A stretch of DNA of 64,000 nt from Haberlea rhodopensis (taxonomy: Eukaryota > Streptophyta > Magnoliopsida > Lamiales > Gesneriaceae). The position numbers and the translations under genes were made by a program. Below the pieces are notes generated by a model. It was not told the DNA's origin and did not search any database. It saw only the letters and a list, made by a program, of their open reading frames with translations. The stretch lies in assembly GCA_907163345.1 (NCBI GenBank), contig CAJQUN010000021.1:7688001-7752000 (forward strand), written 5' to 3'. Positions 9,626 through 20,856 of the stretch are shown here, one piece after another (position 1 is the stretch's first letter; each line of letters opens with the position of its first letter).

Positions 9626-12600
9626 CATTCAACAATAGTAGGGTGAAGAACCTTTGTTTTCAATGTAGAAACCAATTCTTCATAAAACATGATCAATGGT
9701 AAAGGGGAGTGCTTGCAAGCGTCCAATGATGATTTTAAGAGATCCACAGCTTCCTCACAATTTGACTTCTACAATAAATTTTCAGGATTAGCATACATAA
9801 TATCAAAATCTTATAAAATGTTGATGATATTTAGAAAAGACATGACATAAACAATCAAAATAGCTTTGTTTCTTTAATTTTATTCTTTCTTCAAACAAAT
9901 GGAAAAGCGTTAAGGCAAAGGATTTTTTCACCAGATTTGCATTGAGAGTGAATAACTACCAGAGCAGAGGTGATGGCTACATAAACAGCAATGGCTTGAG
10001 GCAAGTATTTGATTGGAGAGGGAAATGTTTGGTTCACAGTAATAAAATGAAAACCTTTGCTAAAAAGCTACACATTCGGCTAGATTGGCCGTCACAGCAA
10101 TAACTCAAAGGTAGTGCGCCCTGGCAATAGGATTCAAACCTTTTTCATTTCTTATCAGACACTTATAACTCTAATGCCATGTGACGAATAAATAATCCAT
10201 GAGTATAAGTTACAAGTATTTCTAGATATGTAACGGATACAATCAAGTTTATTAGTTGAAATACCTAAATCTTCGAGAATATAAATCAATCTAAACAATA
10301 ACATAATTACAAAAAATCAAATTTTAAATACGATTAAATCAGGATAATATATCTTCAAAATAAGGATAGACACTGCAACATCTTACAAAAGAAAGCTAAA
10401 AGCTGAACCCGAAAACGAGAAGTGCATTACCTGGGACGAAAGTAAAAAAGAAGTGCTATCAATGTCAGCAAGATATGAAACTATCTTAATAATTCCAATT
10501 AAGCCCATCTTCTTGTACATCATATCAGAATTATTGATCTGTCCATATAAAAGAAGGGTCCACATTAGCAAAAGATGGTGGTTTCAGATATCTAAATAGC
10601 ATTAGATAGATTCAAATAGAATCATGTTTCAACTAAACTTGTTTTCTCCAAATCATGAGAAGTTCATTCGTCATGGAACATCCATAAGTTAGTGAGCTAG
10701 CTTGAGCTGAAACTGCAAGAAGGATGAAAACTTCATACACCTGCATATTAAAAGGAACTGATGAAAAACAGACCGACAAAAAGTGTGAAGTTAGGTCTAT
10801 GACAGCATAAAAAAGGTTATGTAAACACCTTGTGAAGGCTCTCAATGCTAAAGCCCTCCAAGTAATCCAAGAGACCTGTAAATAGTAACACAAATAGTGG
10901 CAAGTTTTAAATAATTATTTTGAGGGGGCAAAAAAATGGGGGTTTGATCATACCAGTCATATGAGAAGAAACTGATATCAACTCTCGAGACCTCTTGGAT
11001 GCCAGCTTAACCAAAGAATCTAAAGCAGCACTTACTTCGTGGCTGATGCCAGAACCCACATGAGTTAACAATGCTCCTACAACCTTTTAAAAACTGCCAC
11101 CAGTTAGACTCTGAGCATGAAGGAAGCTATCTTATGCTTCTTGAAAATTACTGATTGAAAAACTATTTTCCAAAATATATTGTAAAAAAAACGCACTTCT
11201 TGTCTTGAGTAGGGCTCGCTGAACTTGTCAAATAGACTTGTGTACATGTGAATTCCAAATTCTCGCGCTCTTTGTTCTTTGCACAGCAATAGGTTTGAAG
11301 ATATTGATAGAAATGTGGGAAGATAATCCTAGTTCATGGAAGCAACAAATGATCAATAACTTTAATAGGCCCTCAAACATAAAAATAATTAGAAAACTCC
11401 ACTACCATTGAAAAATCCTTGATGACATGGATGCCCTGATCAAACATATTATGTTGAATACAACCTTCCATGACTTTCTTCTTCCATAACTTTTCAACAC
11501 TCTTTTGCAAGGATTCGTTATTCATGTGTGTCAACACAAGTAACAATATGTCAATCACCTTATGTTGATGAGGTTCCTCATAGTTTTTCAGTTCTTTTAA
11601 TATCTCTTGGCACAAAATCTACAAACAGCGAGCAAAACAGAGTGCTTTTCACGACATGTCTAGCAGGTAGATAGATAAACAATAAATACAATAGCAAAAT
11701 ATCAAAACAACCTTTTTAAAACGAAGACTAGATCTCATAGCATCAAGAATTGAAGCTTCTGTAGTATAAATTATTGATTTTCCTTTACCCTTACAATGCT
11801 GTGAGGTTTGGACGTGACAGGCTCCTACAAATTTCAATTGTTTCCTTATCTGTGAGATTATTCGCCCAGCATTTGATGGCGTCGCTGAAAGCAGCAAAAA
11901 TCTGACTAGATAAGGCATGTGCTCGACATCAATTGTCCGTATGCAGGATAAAGCAGTCATGATTACCTTCAAAGACCGGTTAAAATAAATATGAAACATG
12001 GTAATATTAAGGAAACAGTCGGCAAAGTCATATATTACCTAAGCTAGCCAACTACAGGCCACAAGTAACACAATTTACCTGATCTTGCAGCAGTTCATCC
12101 AAATTAAGGTTGGAAAAGGAATCAAGCACCGGAACAATAAGAGAAGAGTCTTCTTGGAGCATTCGCTGAAGTGAATCAACCATGGTCTTATTATTCTGAT
12201 CGCCAATGATCTCAGGCAGAGACCCTATAATCTCCTTTTTCAACTCATGGGGGCAGATAGACAAGACTTGTAGCAGTTTCTCAGTGAAACCCTCAGAATC
12301 CACCAGGAAGTCTAGCCATCTAAAATGGTAGAGTATCAGCCTCACTACATCCTCATCAGGACATGGAGTTGATGAAATCCCGTGACTCCCTGCAGCACGA
12401 TTCATGTCAAAATACTCTGGAAGCTTCTCAAGCAACACATCTTGAAGTTCTCCCTGGATGGAGTTAACCAATAATAGTACTCGAACTAGGCTCTCACTTT
12501 TTATAGAGACAAAGCCTTCACGTTGGCAAGGCAACAAGACCCTGTATTATTAAAAAATCGCAGGAGTGATCTCAATTCATTTAGAACAGCAGAACTAAAT

Positions 12601-13250
12601 CATACTAAAGAATTTATGACACTGGTCAAAGTTGTTACATCCTCGCCCATGATGTATATTAATAACGGAAATAGTCGGAATCAACCATCAGATATTTATT
12701 TGCATAACAAATCATCACAATACTTGTTCCAATATAATAGCAGTAGACGCACACTTTGCATATGAGGCATAACTCGCATTGTATTTTAATATTTTATAAA
12801 CTCCATCTCTATATCCTTACAATTTTTTTAGCAAACGTCAGTTGATAAATTAACATTTATGATGATGATGATGATGCAAATAAAAGTCTGAAAAACTCAT
12901 GATACTAACCGGCGGAAATTACTGCTGGAAGAAATATAAGCTGAGAAACCTTTGAGAAATTGGGAGCGAAGAGATGAATCATTGGAGAATGCTCCATCAA
13001 GGTGGCGACGTAGCTTGTAGAGATCACCAGGCAGGAACGGTGGGCCCGCCGGATTGATTACCGTACACCCAGCGTCTGCTAGAACTGACACCATTTTGTC
13101 AACTGGACTTGCAGTTTGGGGTAGCGGTTCCGCGTTTGTTTCTGTTGCGGCAGCGGCATCGTTCTCCGCCGAGGGTTTGAGGAGTTTGCTGGGCTGCGCA
13201 GCGAATGGGGGAATGAAGTTACTGTTAGGACGACGTTTTCGGGGAAGCAT
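9626..13250 (-). CDS. FANCD2: FANCD2 homologue, first ten exons only (partial in window)
   Basis: FANCD2 is a nuclear, monoubiquitinated DNA-clamp protein of the Fanconi anaemia interstrand-crosslink repair pathway and partner of FANCI. Exons read on the minus strand: 13250-12910, 12541-12079, 11966-11712, 11618-11406, 11328-11197, 11083-10954, 10875-10829, 10740-10639, 10538-10431, 9768-9626. All junctions are GT-AG and the frame is kept throughout, giving about 644 residues; FANCD2 proteins are usually around 1400-1500. Recognisable family stretches include LLEKLPEYFDMN, ICPHELKKEIIGSLPEIIGD, DMMYKKMGLIGIIKIV and FYEELVSTL. The start ATGCTTCCCCG opens a basic N-terminus (LPRKRRP). The last exon ends at a good donor (GTGAGT) at 9625, and no further exon is visible down to position 1, where two retroelements occupy the space. 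The gene either has a very long intron with its second half beyond the left edge, or it is truncated. Confidence 0.85.
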
Positions 13251-13405
13251 TATTGAGTGAAGAAATTGAAGTGATGCTAGGGTTTCTTTACGATTAAAGT
13301 GGGGGAATGGAGAATGATGGATGGAAAAGGCGCCAAAGTTTGTATATGGTCGTTAACGACTATTCAGTGCAACAAAAAAATGGGATTTGGAACCAAAATT
13401 AGAAT
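13251..13405 (-). promoter_or_regulatory. Probable promoter and 5' leader of the FANCD2 homologue
   Basis: This is the short interval between the start codon (13250) and the fold-back element target duplication (13406). It includes GGCGCCAAA (13330-13338, read as TTTGGCGCC on the gene strand), which resembles an E2F-binding site of the type found upstream of many plant S-phase and repair genes. No clear TATA box is seen. The role is inferred from position and motif. Confidence 0.45.
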
Positions 13406-13416
13406 CGGATATTTGG

Positions 13417-13794
13417 GTTTTGGCGGATTACGTGGTTTTTCAAATTGGCGGATTACCTCCATGTGATTTGAAAATATACATTTTACCTCATGTGGTTTAC
13501 AAAATAGGTAGTTTACCCCTTATGGTTTGAAAATGAGCATTTTACCTCCTTGTGATTCGTAAAAATAGGCATTTTACCCCATGTGATTTACAAAATAGGC
13601 TGTTTACCCCCCTATATGTAGGGTGTATTTCACACTTATTCACAAACTATAAGGGGGTAAAATGGTTATTTTCACAAATCATGGGGGTAAACTGTCTATT
13701 TAATAAACCACATGGGTGTAAAATGTCTATTTTCAAACCACATGGAGTAATTTGCATATTTGACAAACCACATGGGGTTATATGCCACTAGCTC
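13417..13794. mobile_element. Mutator-type fold-back MITE (378 bp) with 11-bp target duplication
   Basis: The 11 bases CGGATATTTGG occur at 13406-13416 and 13795-13805 and bracket a sequence that folds on itself. The left half repeats a unit of about 36 bp with TTTACC(C)C..ATGTGGTTT; the right half carries the reverse complement (AACCACATGGGGTAAA). The outer ends align imperfectly as terminal inverted repeats (GTTTTGGCGGATTAC against GAGCTAGTGGCATAT). An 11-bp duplication fits the 8-11 bp range of Mutator-like elements. No protein is encoded, so it would depend on a transposase from elsewhere. It sits about 160 bp upstream of the FANCD2 start codon. Confidence 0.8.
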
Positions 13795-13805
13795 CGGATA
13801 TTTGG

Positions 13806-14686
13806 TTAAACATTTAAAACAGTATGTACAAATCTTTTTTTTTTTTTGACAAATATATTTGAATTTGAAAATTTTAATATTTATTAAAATAATATTTTTA
13901 GTATCTTTTAAATATTTTTTTAAACCATATTATTCTCTTTATTAAAAACTTAAAAAAATTCATAAATTAATAAATATTGTCAATTATATATACAGCTAAA
14001 ATAAAACATATGTGTCATATAAATCATATTAACTCTTATTAATATACCGAATCCAAAGTAAAACATAATTTTAAAATATTAAAATTTGAATCCTAGAAAA
14101 TAACTAGTCTTAATAATTAAATATGCATTCTATAAAATAAATAAATTCCTCTACGAATCCAACCGCATCAATTTTTTGATGATGGAAAATCGAATACTTA
14201 TTTTATTCTAAGATGAATGCTGCATAATAACCAATGAAATGAGCATTATGTGAAATTCCAAAAAACCTTGAGTTATAGCCGGAATTGACAAAAGAAATTT
14301 ATATGCTGCAAATGAAATCCTCATATACTCCATTCAGTTGTCAATTCCTAATACACATATTAACACCGATGTTTACTGTAGGGCATCGTCACATTAATCC
14401 TTAATTAAGTGTTCAATTACGTAAATCGCATTCTACGTAAACATGATTAATATGTTATTGCTACTGATTGAGATTTTTCACTATGTCTTTCACTTACATT
14501 ATTCATATACATTACATCTTATATATCATTTACGTAGTACAAATCAACAAATCTCGCTCAGTTTCACGTCTAGCAGCAGAAGGTAGACTCACAATCCAGG
14601 CTCTCCCCCGCTATGAGTCCTACAGAAGAACCATACAAAACATGAGTATTGAAATTTATTGAAATGGTGTTCACAATAACATCAAT
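13806..14686. other. AT-rich intergenic DNA
   Basis: Apart from AT-rich tracts, I see no gene, RNA gene or mobile-element terminus here. A few short open frames occur by chance only. Confidence 0.5.
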
Positions 14687-14949
14687 ATAATTGTAGGGTC
14701 TTCCTACCTTAATATCAAATAGTACACATATAATGGACTAACCATGCATTTATAACCTCTTAAGGGTTCCGGTTGTAGCTTGAGCTAAGAAGATTACAGG
14801 CCAAAATAAAATTTGCAAAAGCTATTTAATTAACATATTTACTTAACATGATATTAAAAGACATACAGTAATGCATAACATCTTAGTTAAGTAAAAGTTA
14901 TTGGTCGTTCTTCAACTTCTTTTGTTATCCCTGATTCTTATTCATGTAT

Positions 14950-15150
14950 AAGGGCATCTTACCCCCATTGTATGGCATCTTACCATAACATAACCGTCGT
15001 GTGACATCTTACCACATGGGCATCTTACCCAATCATATGGCGTCTTGCCATATCATAACATTGTGTGGCATCTTACCACATGGGCATCTTACCCACTCAC
15101 ATACATTGGGTGGCATCTTACCACATGGGCGTCTTACCCAATCATATACG
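14950..15150. repeat. Short tandem motif GGCATCTTACC in the solo LTR
   Basis: About ten copies of GGCATCTTACC or close variants (GGCGTCTTACC, GACATCTTACC) are separated by 10-20 bases such as ACATGG and CAATCATAT. It corresponds in position to the TATGCCATTGTTGGGCAT repeats of the LTR at 1601-3784 but the two repeat units have diverged. Confidence 0.75.
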
Positions 15151-15179
15151 TCGTATGACCTTATCATAAACTTACTTAT

Positions 15180-15310
15180 CGTAAACATCATCATCATAAA
15201 CGTCATCATAAACATCATCATCGTACACATCATCATAATCATCATCATAATCATCGTCATCATAAACATCATCATAAACATCATCATAAACATCATCATC
15301 ATAAGCATCA
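15180..15310. repeat. CATCATAAA-type microsatellite
   Basis: Repeats of CATCATCATAAA and CATCATAAT make a long low-complexity run. It creates misleading long open frames on both strands (runs of methionine on one strand, isoleucine on the other) that are not genes. Confidence 0.9.
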
Positions 15311-15527
15311 TCATTAAATGTAGGAGTATGGTTTACCGTCCGATGCTCGTACGTTTCTTACGTACCTTAATTCCAAAAGAAGGAGAAATTGCAGAACTTT
15401 ATCTCCTTGAAGTTGTGGGTACCTGGGACGGTTCTACATAACCATACAAATTGATATTAGAAGCTAAACAATAGCCAAATACCAAAAATTTAACAAAAAT
15501 CATCATTTTCCTACTTTTGAACAGTGG

Positions 15528-15740
15528 CGATCGATCGCTCAAAACATGGCGATCGGTCGCCTGATTTTTCACTTAGCGGCGATCGATCGCTTAAAATGAG
15601 GCGATCGATCGCCTGATGCATATTTCGCTACTGGACGTTGGCGATCGATCGCGTCATTTGAGGCGATCGATCGCCTACCTTCGTTTTTGCGTACTGTCTT
15701 TCGGCGATCGATCGCTGCTTTTGTAGCGATCGATCGCCAC
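15528..15740. repeat. Cluster of GCGATCGATCGC palindromes in the solo LTR
   Basis: At least eight copies of GCGATCGATCGC (or GCGATCGGTCGC) occur in about 210 bp with short spacers. The same motif cluster occurs in the LTRs at 2360-2575 and 34335-34615. Confidence 0.88.
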
Positions 15741-16421
15741 AACCAGTGGCCGCGATTTCACCATTTTTTGTGTGCACTTTCCAAGCTCATCCTCATACCT
15801 TTCAAAACCAAACTTCCCAACAATAACAATAACATCATAACCCACTAAAACCCACATAAAACACTTCAAAAATCATACCCCAAACATATATAACACATAC
15901 CCCAAAACAACCCACATAATCACCACATTTCAAATCCAAACATCATCAAAACTTTAGGGAGAGTCCAAAACCTCTTGAAGACTCCAAATCTTGATAAAAA
16001 TCACACAAACTCAAGTTTTGTGGAGCTTCCTCCTTCCTCCTTTGAAGAATTTCGAAAATGTGGGATAGTTTAGGGTTGAGGATGATTTGGGGGGTTTTAA
16101 AAGCGTAAAGGTAAAGTGAAGTGAAGTATAGGAAAAGATGGGTAGTGGGGATTAAAAGGGGTTGTGCAAAGTTAATTTAAAACTTGTACCCCAAACTTAA
16201 CATGATGTATAAAACACTCCAACATGGTACTTTGAAAGCGTTTTACAAAAATGCTCTAAACTTCATCTAAAATCACATCTTCCTCATATTTAATAATCAA
16301 CACAATTAAATCATGTTAACATCTTAATACCCAACACATAAATCAATTATCACATGATTCATCATATAAACATGATTAATCCCTTAATTGCAATTAATTA
16401 ATTTCGGGGCATCACAATAAT

Positions 16422-17344
16422 GCATCAATACAATATAAACAACTTCCTGTCAATTATGTATTTGCAATACTCCTCTTCGGTGTAAGCACGCCGCCTCGAA
16501 TGATCTCCTCCCCTTCTCTTTAGCTCTCGGTCTTCTGCCTCCTGCGTACGTCTACGTGTGCGTCTCCCCCTCCTATGTGTGTCTACTGCCCTTCTTCTTT
16601 CTTCTTACGTGATCAATCCTCCGTGCGTCCTCTCCTCCCTGCGTGAATCTGTATCAAAAATATCCCTTTCTTTGTACGTGATTTTCCCTTTTTTATCTCC
16701 CTCCTTTTTGTTAATATATTTTCCTTCCTTTATTCTGAATTTCCTTTCACGTGAATCCCCTCTTCCTTTTATAATTTATTCCCAAATCTCATGTATATAT
16801 ATTATATTATATTATAATATAATATAATATAATATAATCTTGCCATTTGACATGTCCCGGTACATGATTATTTCAACTCTTGAGACCCAATTTGAATTCT
16901 TGTCACATTTATGCATTTCTCATCATCTTTTAGTAATAAAATGCTTAATTCCTTGGATTCCTGCAAACCAACACAGAACAACAACAAAAGACGTAATTCT
17001 GCTCGAATACCAACACTAAATCATGCAAAATAAGAAGAAATATAAGTGTATAAAATACACTTATCAGTCCTCAAATTAAATAATAATTATATCATATGGT
17101 ATGTCTTAAAAACCATCGCATATAACATTTAAAATTAAGGCACATGTGTGTAATAGATTATCATTTGTAAAATAAGATACTTTCGTTATGAAATTATTTA
17201 ATAACTTATCACATATTATATGCTCATCCATAATATAAATTTTTTTTCTAAAATAATATATCGTATCTTCACTTTATTATACGATCAATTATAAAAATTA
17301 TAAAATGAAAAAATAATTCACATTTTTATGTTTTTATCATTGTT
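16422..17344. other. Intergenic DNA with a possible degraded LTR end
   Basis: There is no gene. A TATTATA-type microsatellite lies at about 16797-16838. On the minus strand from 17068 downward the sequence starts TGATAAGTGTATTTTATACA, which resembles the start of a plant LTR; an opposite end and a target duplication could not be found. The pyrimidine-rich stretch 16490-16770 has no recognised function. Confidence 0.4.
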
Positions 17345-17855
17345 ATTTAGTAAATAGACAAAAAAACATAGTATATTAGTGCATCACCGCTTATCGATGC
17401 ATGTAAATTACATGTATCGATAGATTTTAGTAAGACGGTGCGTATGAATTATAAGCACCTCTGAGTCTATTGATGCATGTCAATTACATGAACAGATAGA
17501 CTTATACTGTATTTAACAAAAATCATAGTCTTTTTATATATAATTTTGAATATGGAATACTTTTTCCTCATTAATTTTTTAAATCTTAATTTTTAATCAA
17601 GCCCGAGTCTATCAGTGCATGTTTATTACATGCACTGATAGACTCTTTAACCAAAAATATAGTATAACAGTGCATGTAATGGTTATATAGTCTAACAGTG
17701 CATGTAAATTACATGCACCGTCTGAGTCTATCGTTGCATGTAAAATTGTAAATCACATGCACCGACAGACTCATGTACTGTATTTAACAATAAAATATAG
17801 TCTATTGGTGCATGTAAATTACATGCACCGATAGACTCAGGTAGTGTATTTAACA
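17345..17855. repeat. Cluster of palindromes built on GGTGCATGTAAATTACATGCACC
   Basis: Five or six imperfect palindromes of about 39 bp share the half-site GTCTATCGGTGCATGTAA followed by its reverse complement. They lie near 17383-17425, 17465-17505, 17608-17645, 17692-17730, 17735-17772 and 17800-17838. Spacers between later copies share TGTATTTAACAAAAA and ATATAGT, so part of the cluster is a tandem repeat of roughly 75-120 bp. No target duplications or coding capacity are seen. Confidence 0.75.
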
Positions 17856-17944
17856 AAAAAACATAGTGGTAATGAGGGTTTCAATCATATGATTTCTTCA
17901 ACAAACATATGAGTGTTTTAAGTATTGAAGTTTATTGAAACAGA

Positions 17945-18131
17945 ATGGCTAGTGCATTGGAGACTTTGTGTGGTCAAGCTTCTGGAGCAGAGCAATACGA
18001 AAAGCTTAGAACCTATGCTTCAATCATATCTCTTCTTACAGTCTGTATACCCATTTCCCTTTTATGGATTTTCATGGACAAATTGTTAATATTTTTGGGA
18101 CAAGATCCTTCGATCTCCATCAAAACTGGTA
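17945..18131 (+). pseudogene. MATE-type transporter fragment (DTX family)
   Basis: The frame from ATG at 17945 encodes MASALETLCGQASGAEQYEKL and continues through CIPISLLWIFMDKLLIFLGQDPSI, which is the characteristic stretch around the first repeat of plant MATE (DTX) efflux carriers. Family similarity stops near 18130 and the frame then reads through unrelated sequence to a stop at 18178. Only about 60 of the roughly 480-500 residues expected are present, and the flanks hold no other exons. This is a dead fragment. Confidence 0.7.
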
Positions 18132-18189
18132 GATGTAATATACATGCACCACCACTTGAAAACATTTATTTTTGGTGAATTGATTTCTT

Positions 18190-18335
18190 GTTAAGCTTAT
18201 GTGGGTGTCTTGTCCAACTATTTCAAAGCAACCACCTTGACATTTTCAACCTTAAGAGTGCCTTTATACACTATTGAGCAAGCACCTCTACCCAATTCTT
18301 CCGTGAATCCATTCGTAGCTCAGCTCCGACGCCAT
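18190..18335 (-). pseudogene. Receptor-like kinase fragment (glycine-rich loop region)
   Basis: On the minus strand the sequence encodes ATNGFTEELGRGACSIVYKG followed by a stretch ending KVENVKVVALK, then a stop and LDK. This is the juxtamembrane and nucleotide-binding loop of a plant lectin-type S-receptor-like kinase (GxGxxxxVYKG-type loop, VALK with the catalytic-lysine region). A stop lies just before ATNGF and another after VALK. Nothing of the remaining kinase domain is nearby. The plus-strand open frame of 62 codons at 18201 is an antisense artefact. Confidence 0.6.
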
Positions 18336-18339
18336 GGAA

Positions 18340-19004
18340 TGAGCGACAACTTCTTATTATTGGCATTGGTGGTTGAGACAAGTGGCTAATGTGAGGGTTG
18401 GACACTAGGGTTTTGAGGTTGAAGGAGATGATTCAAGGAAGACAAAAGACTATTTTTGTCATTTGACCAAAATTAGACCTAGTTGAAAGATTTTTTTTTT
18501 TGTGACTGGGCCGAAAAATCTTTTACATAATGGCACCGGTCCGAAATGTTCTCTTTAACTAAGGATGTGGGCTCCGGTAAATGAGCCCTTCTAAATGGGC
18601 CATACGGAATGGAATTATGCCGCTTCTCTTTCACTAATAAGTTCAGATTCAGATGCCAACCTCCACGAGTCGTAAAAGTAAAGACAACCACCAAAATCCA
18701 AATATGTTAATGGGTGAATGAATGTCAATATTTTCAAAGTCTGATACTACATTAAATTCTCATAACTAAGCGTTTTCTGATGAAATTTGCGCTTTTAATA
18801 GGGGGATTGCAAAAGGTACCCTTTTGTTAAACATAATTCACTTAAGTCTGGGGAAAAAAATAATAGTGCAGAAAAATCCAAATTTAAATTTTTTTATTCA
18901 AATAGATCCAATTCCAAAATACAATTGGTTGTTTTATTTTGACTCTTTTACCCCTCAATGGTTTGGTAAGTTGCATTCTACTCTCTAGGCTTTTGTTTTA
19001 TTTA
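18340..19004. other. Intergenic DNA without recognised features
   Basis: This is AT-rich sequence. No coding similarity, repeat boundary or RNA gene is seen. Confidence 0.4.
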
Positions 19005-20643
19005 TGTTGGGTTTTGGAAACCCGAATAATATTGGTTTTGATGTTAACAAAACTTGTTATTGTTTTCCTGACATATTTCATCAAGTGTGCAGTTCATAGA
19101 TCATAATTAAGAGCTTGATGAATTACAAAGAAGTAGCTTGAAAATATCAAGCTGGACCAAGACTGAAATCCTGACAGAGCGGATTGTTTCGATCATATCT
19201 CATAGCTCGGATATCGAAATGGCGTGCTTCCAAAGAGGTTGAACAGCCAACTAAAAATACTAAAAGTCATATTTCACAACATATTGGCTAGTTCGAATGT
19301 TATCAAGGAGAAAAGACGCCTGCAAGATCGAGCTGTACCGCGAAGAAACATCAAGCTGTTACAGCAAGCAACTGTCAGTCTGTTGAGCATAACTCTTAGC
19401 TCGCTTATCGGAACGAGATGATTCAGTATGGGTTGGAAAGCTAAGACAAAGATCTACAAGTCATCTTTGGAAGTCAAAGACTGAATCGGACGTTAAAATG
19501 GCCAAAAAGCTTCTGCAAGTCACGCCATGTGCTGCTGCATCCAGCAAACATACAGCAGGACCATCGCCTCGTATTTCGAGCATAACTCTCTCATACAAAC
19601 TCGAAATCGAGAGATTCTTGATTCCTTGGAAGCTAAGAGAAAGGGCTACAACTTTCATGTAGATCACTTTGCCCAAAAATCAAAGAATCAAGAGCTATAA
19701 GCAACGGATCTGAAGAGCAAATTTATCAAGCTGTTTTTGTATCAAGCTTGTCTTGCACCAGACTGATCTGTCCAGAAGACTGATCTGTCCAAGCTGATCC
19801 GACCAGACTGATCTGTACAATACTGATCCGGCCAGTCCGATCGTAAATACAAAGAGTCCAGAAACCAGAATATGACTGTTGCAAACTCGGGAATGATGCA
19901 GAACCTTTTCCAACGGGCATATTCTTGTGTCTAACGTATATATCATGACTTGGGGCTATATATATATGATTTGGAAGCTCAATAACAGTTGATTGAAAAT
20001 CAATCCAAACCTTCCAAAGCAAACTCACTTGGGATTCAATTGGGGAACTTCAAAGACAAAAGCTGTTAAATGAAGAGCACTCCCCAAACCTTTGGCACCT
20101 CTTACCTTGATGTATCAGATTCATTATGGAATCATTTGTGCCTTTGTATTCACTCTATTCATTGTATTTGTGAGCTAATATAGATGAATGAATATCATTG
20201 TAATTGTTGATGATTCATCACAACCGATTCAGAGGTCTTTGTATGTGAGGCGTTAAAGAACATACATAGTTGAGTTGCTAGGAGTTCTAGTTGGATGGGG
20301 AATTCCCAACTGGATCGGGTTTGTACAACGGGATTTTATAAATCAAAGTCTTCTAGTGGAATCCTTCCATGAGGTGGAAGAAGGGGAGAAGTAGAAGGAT
20401 TACACCACCTTCGAACTTCCATAAACAAATGATTGTTTATTAATTTACTTGCATATCTTTAAAATGTCTTTCAAATGGTTAATCAGTTATAGAGCAGGTT
20501 ATTTAGAGTGTCTTCCGCTCGGTTTTGTAACCGAACTCGATATAATCTCTAGATGCAATTATTTCAAGAACATGAGCTATTGAAGCTCAATTTGGTTGAA
20601 CTCGGGTGTGGGAATGGCAACCCACCCGAAATCGATCCTAACA
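19005..20643 (+). mobile_element. Probable solo LTR (1639 bp)
   Basis: The block begins TGTTGGGTTTTGG and ends CGATCCTAACA, i.e. TG...CA termini with a short TGTT/AACA inverted repeat. No gag or pol sequence of a matching element is adjacent. Flanking bases are ATTTA on the left and ATTAT on the right, an imperfect pair, so the target duplication is not firm. Inside, 19755-19845 contains a run of CCAGACTGATCTGTCC-like repeats. The right end abuts the pararetrovirus copy, so the LTR either inserted in the viral copy or beside it. Class (copia or gypsy) cannot be decided. Confidence 0.6.
19755..19845 (+). repeat. Short tandem repeat with CCAGACTGATC(T)G
   Basis: Five or six degenerate copies of a 12-20 bp unit containing GACTGATCTGTCCA or CTGATCCG(A/G)CCAG lie inside the solo LTR. 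Confidence 0.65.
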
Positions 20644-20762
20644 ATTATAAAGAAGCCACTATATAATATGTAACTATCTTTTATATCCTTATGTTTATAA
20701 AAAAAGTTACATTTAACTTCGTCTTTTTACGAGTCCCCACTATTTGTCATCTTGGCACAAAA

Positions 20763-20775
20763 TGGTATCACAACC
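20763..20775 (+). promoter_or_regulatory. Decayed tRNA-Met primer-binding site of the pararetrovirus
   Basis: TGGTATCACAACC differs at two positions from the TGGTATCAGAGCC that primes minus-strand synthesis in caulimovirids. It marks the conventional zero point of the viral genome and lies upstream of the first degenerate reading frame (ATG at about 20857). Confidence 0.65.
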
Positions 20776-20856
20776 TATGTTTATTCTGGAAATATTATAA
20801 TAATATCTTGAATATTAATTTGTAACCTATACGAAGGAGACGATTCAAGAAAAATT

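Larger units (their letters stand above)
14692..16416 (-). mobile_element. Solo LTR of a Tekay-like gypsy element (1725 bp)
   Basis: The sequence ATAAT occurs at 14687-14691 and again at 16417-16421, directly bordering a block that starts TGTAGGGTC and ends GGGGCATCACA on the plus strand. On the element strand it begins TGTGATGCCCCG and ends GACCCTACA, matching the ends of the LTR at 1601-3784. Inside are many copies of GGCATCTTACC (14950-15150), a CATCAT-rich microsatellite (15180-15310) and a cluster of GCGATCGATCGC palindromes (15528-15740). No internal element sequence remains, so unequal homologous recombination between two LTRs is the likely origin. Confidence 0.88.

Noticed and set aside
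15001..15441. Long open frames on both strands (isoleucine-rich and methionine-rich)
   Set aside because: They are produced by a CATCAT-type microsatellite inside a solo LTR and have no gene features.
17000..17068. TGATAAGTGTATTTTATACA on the minus strand as the start of a complete LTR
   Set aside because: No matching far end or target duplication could be found, so only a possible remnant is noted.
18201..18389. Plus-strand frame of 62 codons
   Set aside because: It is the antisense of a receptor-kinase fragment on the minus strand.
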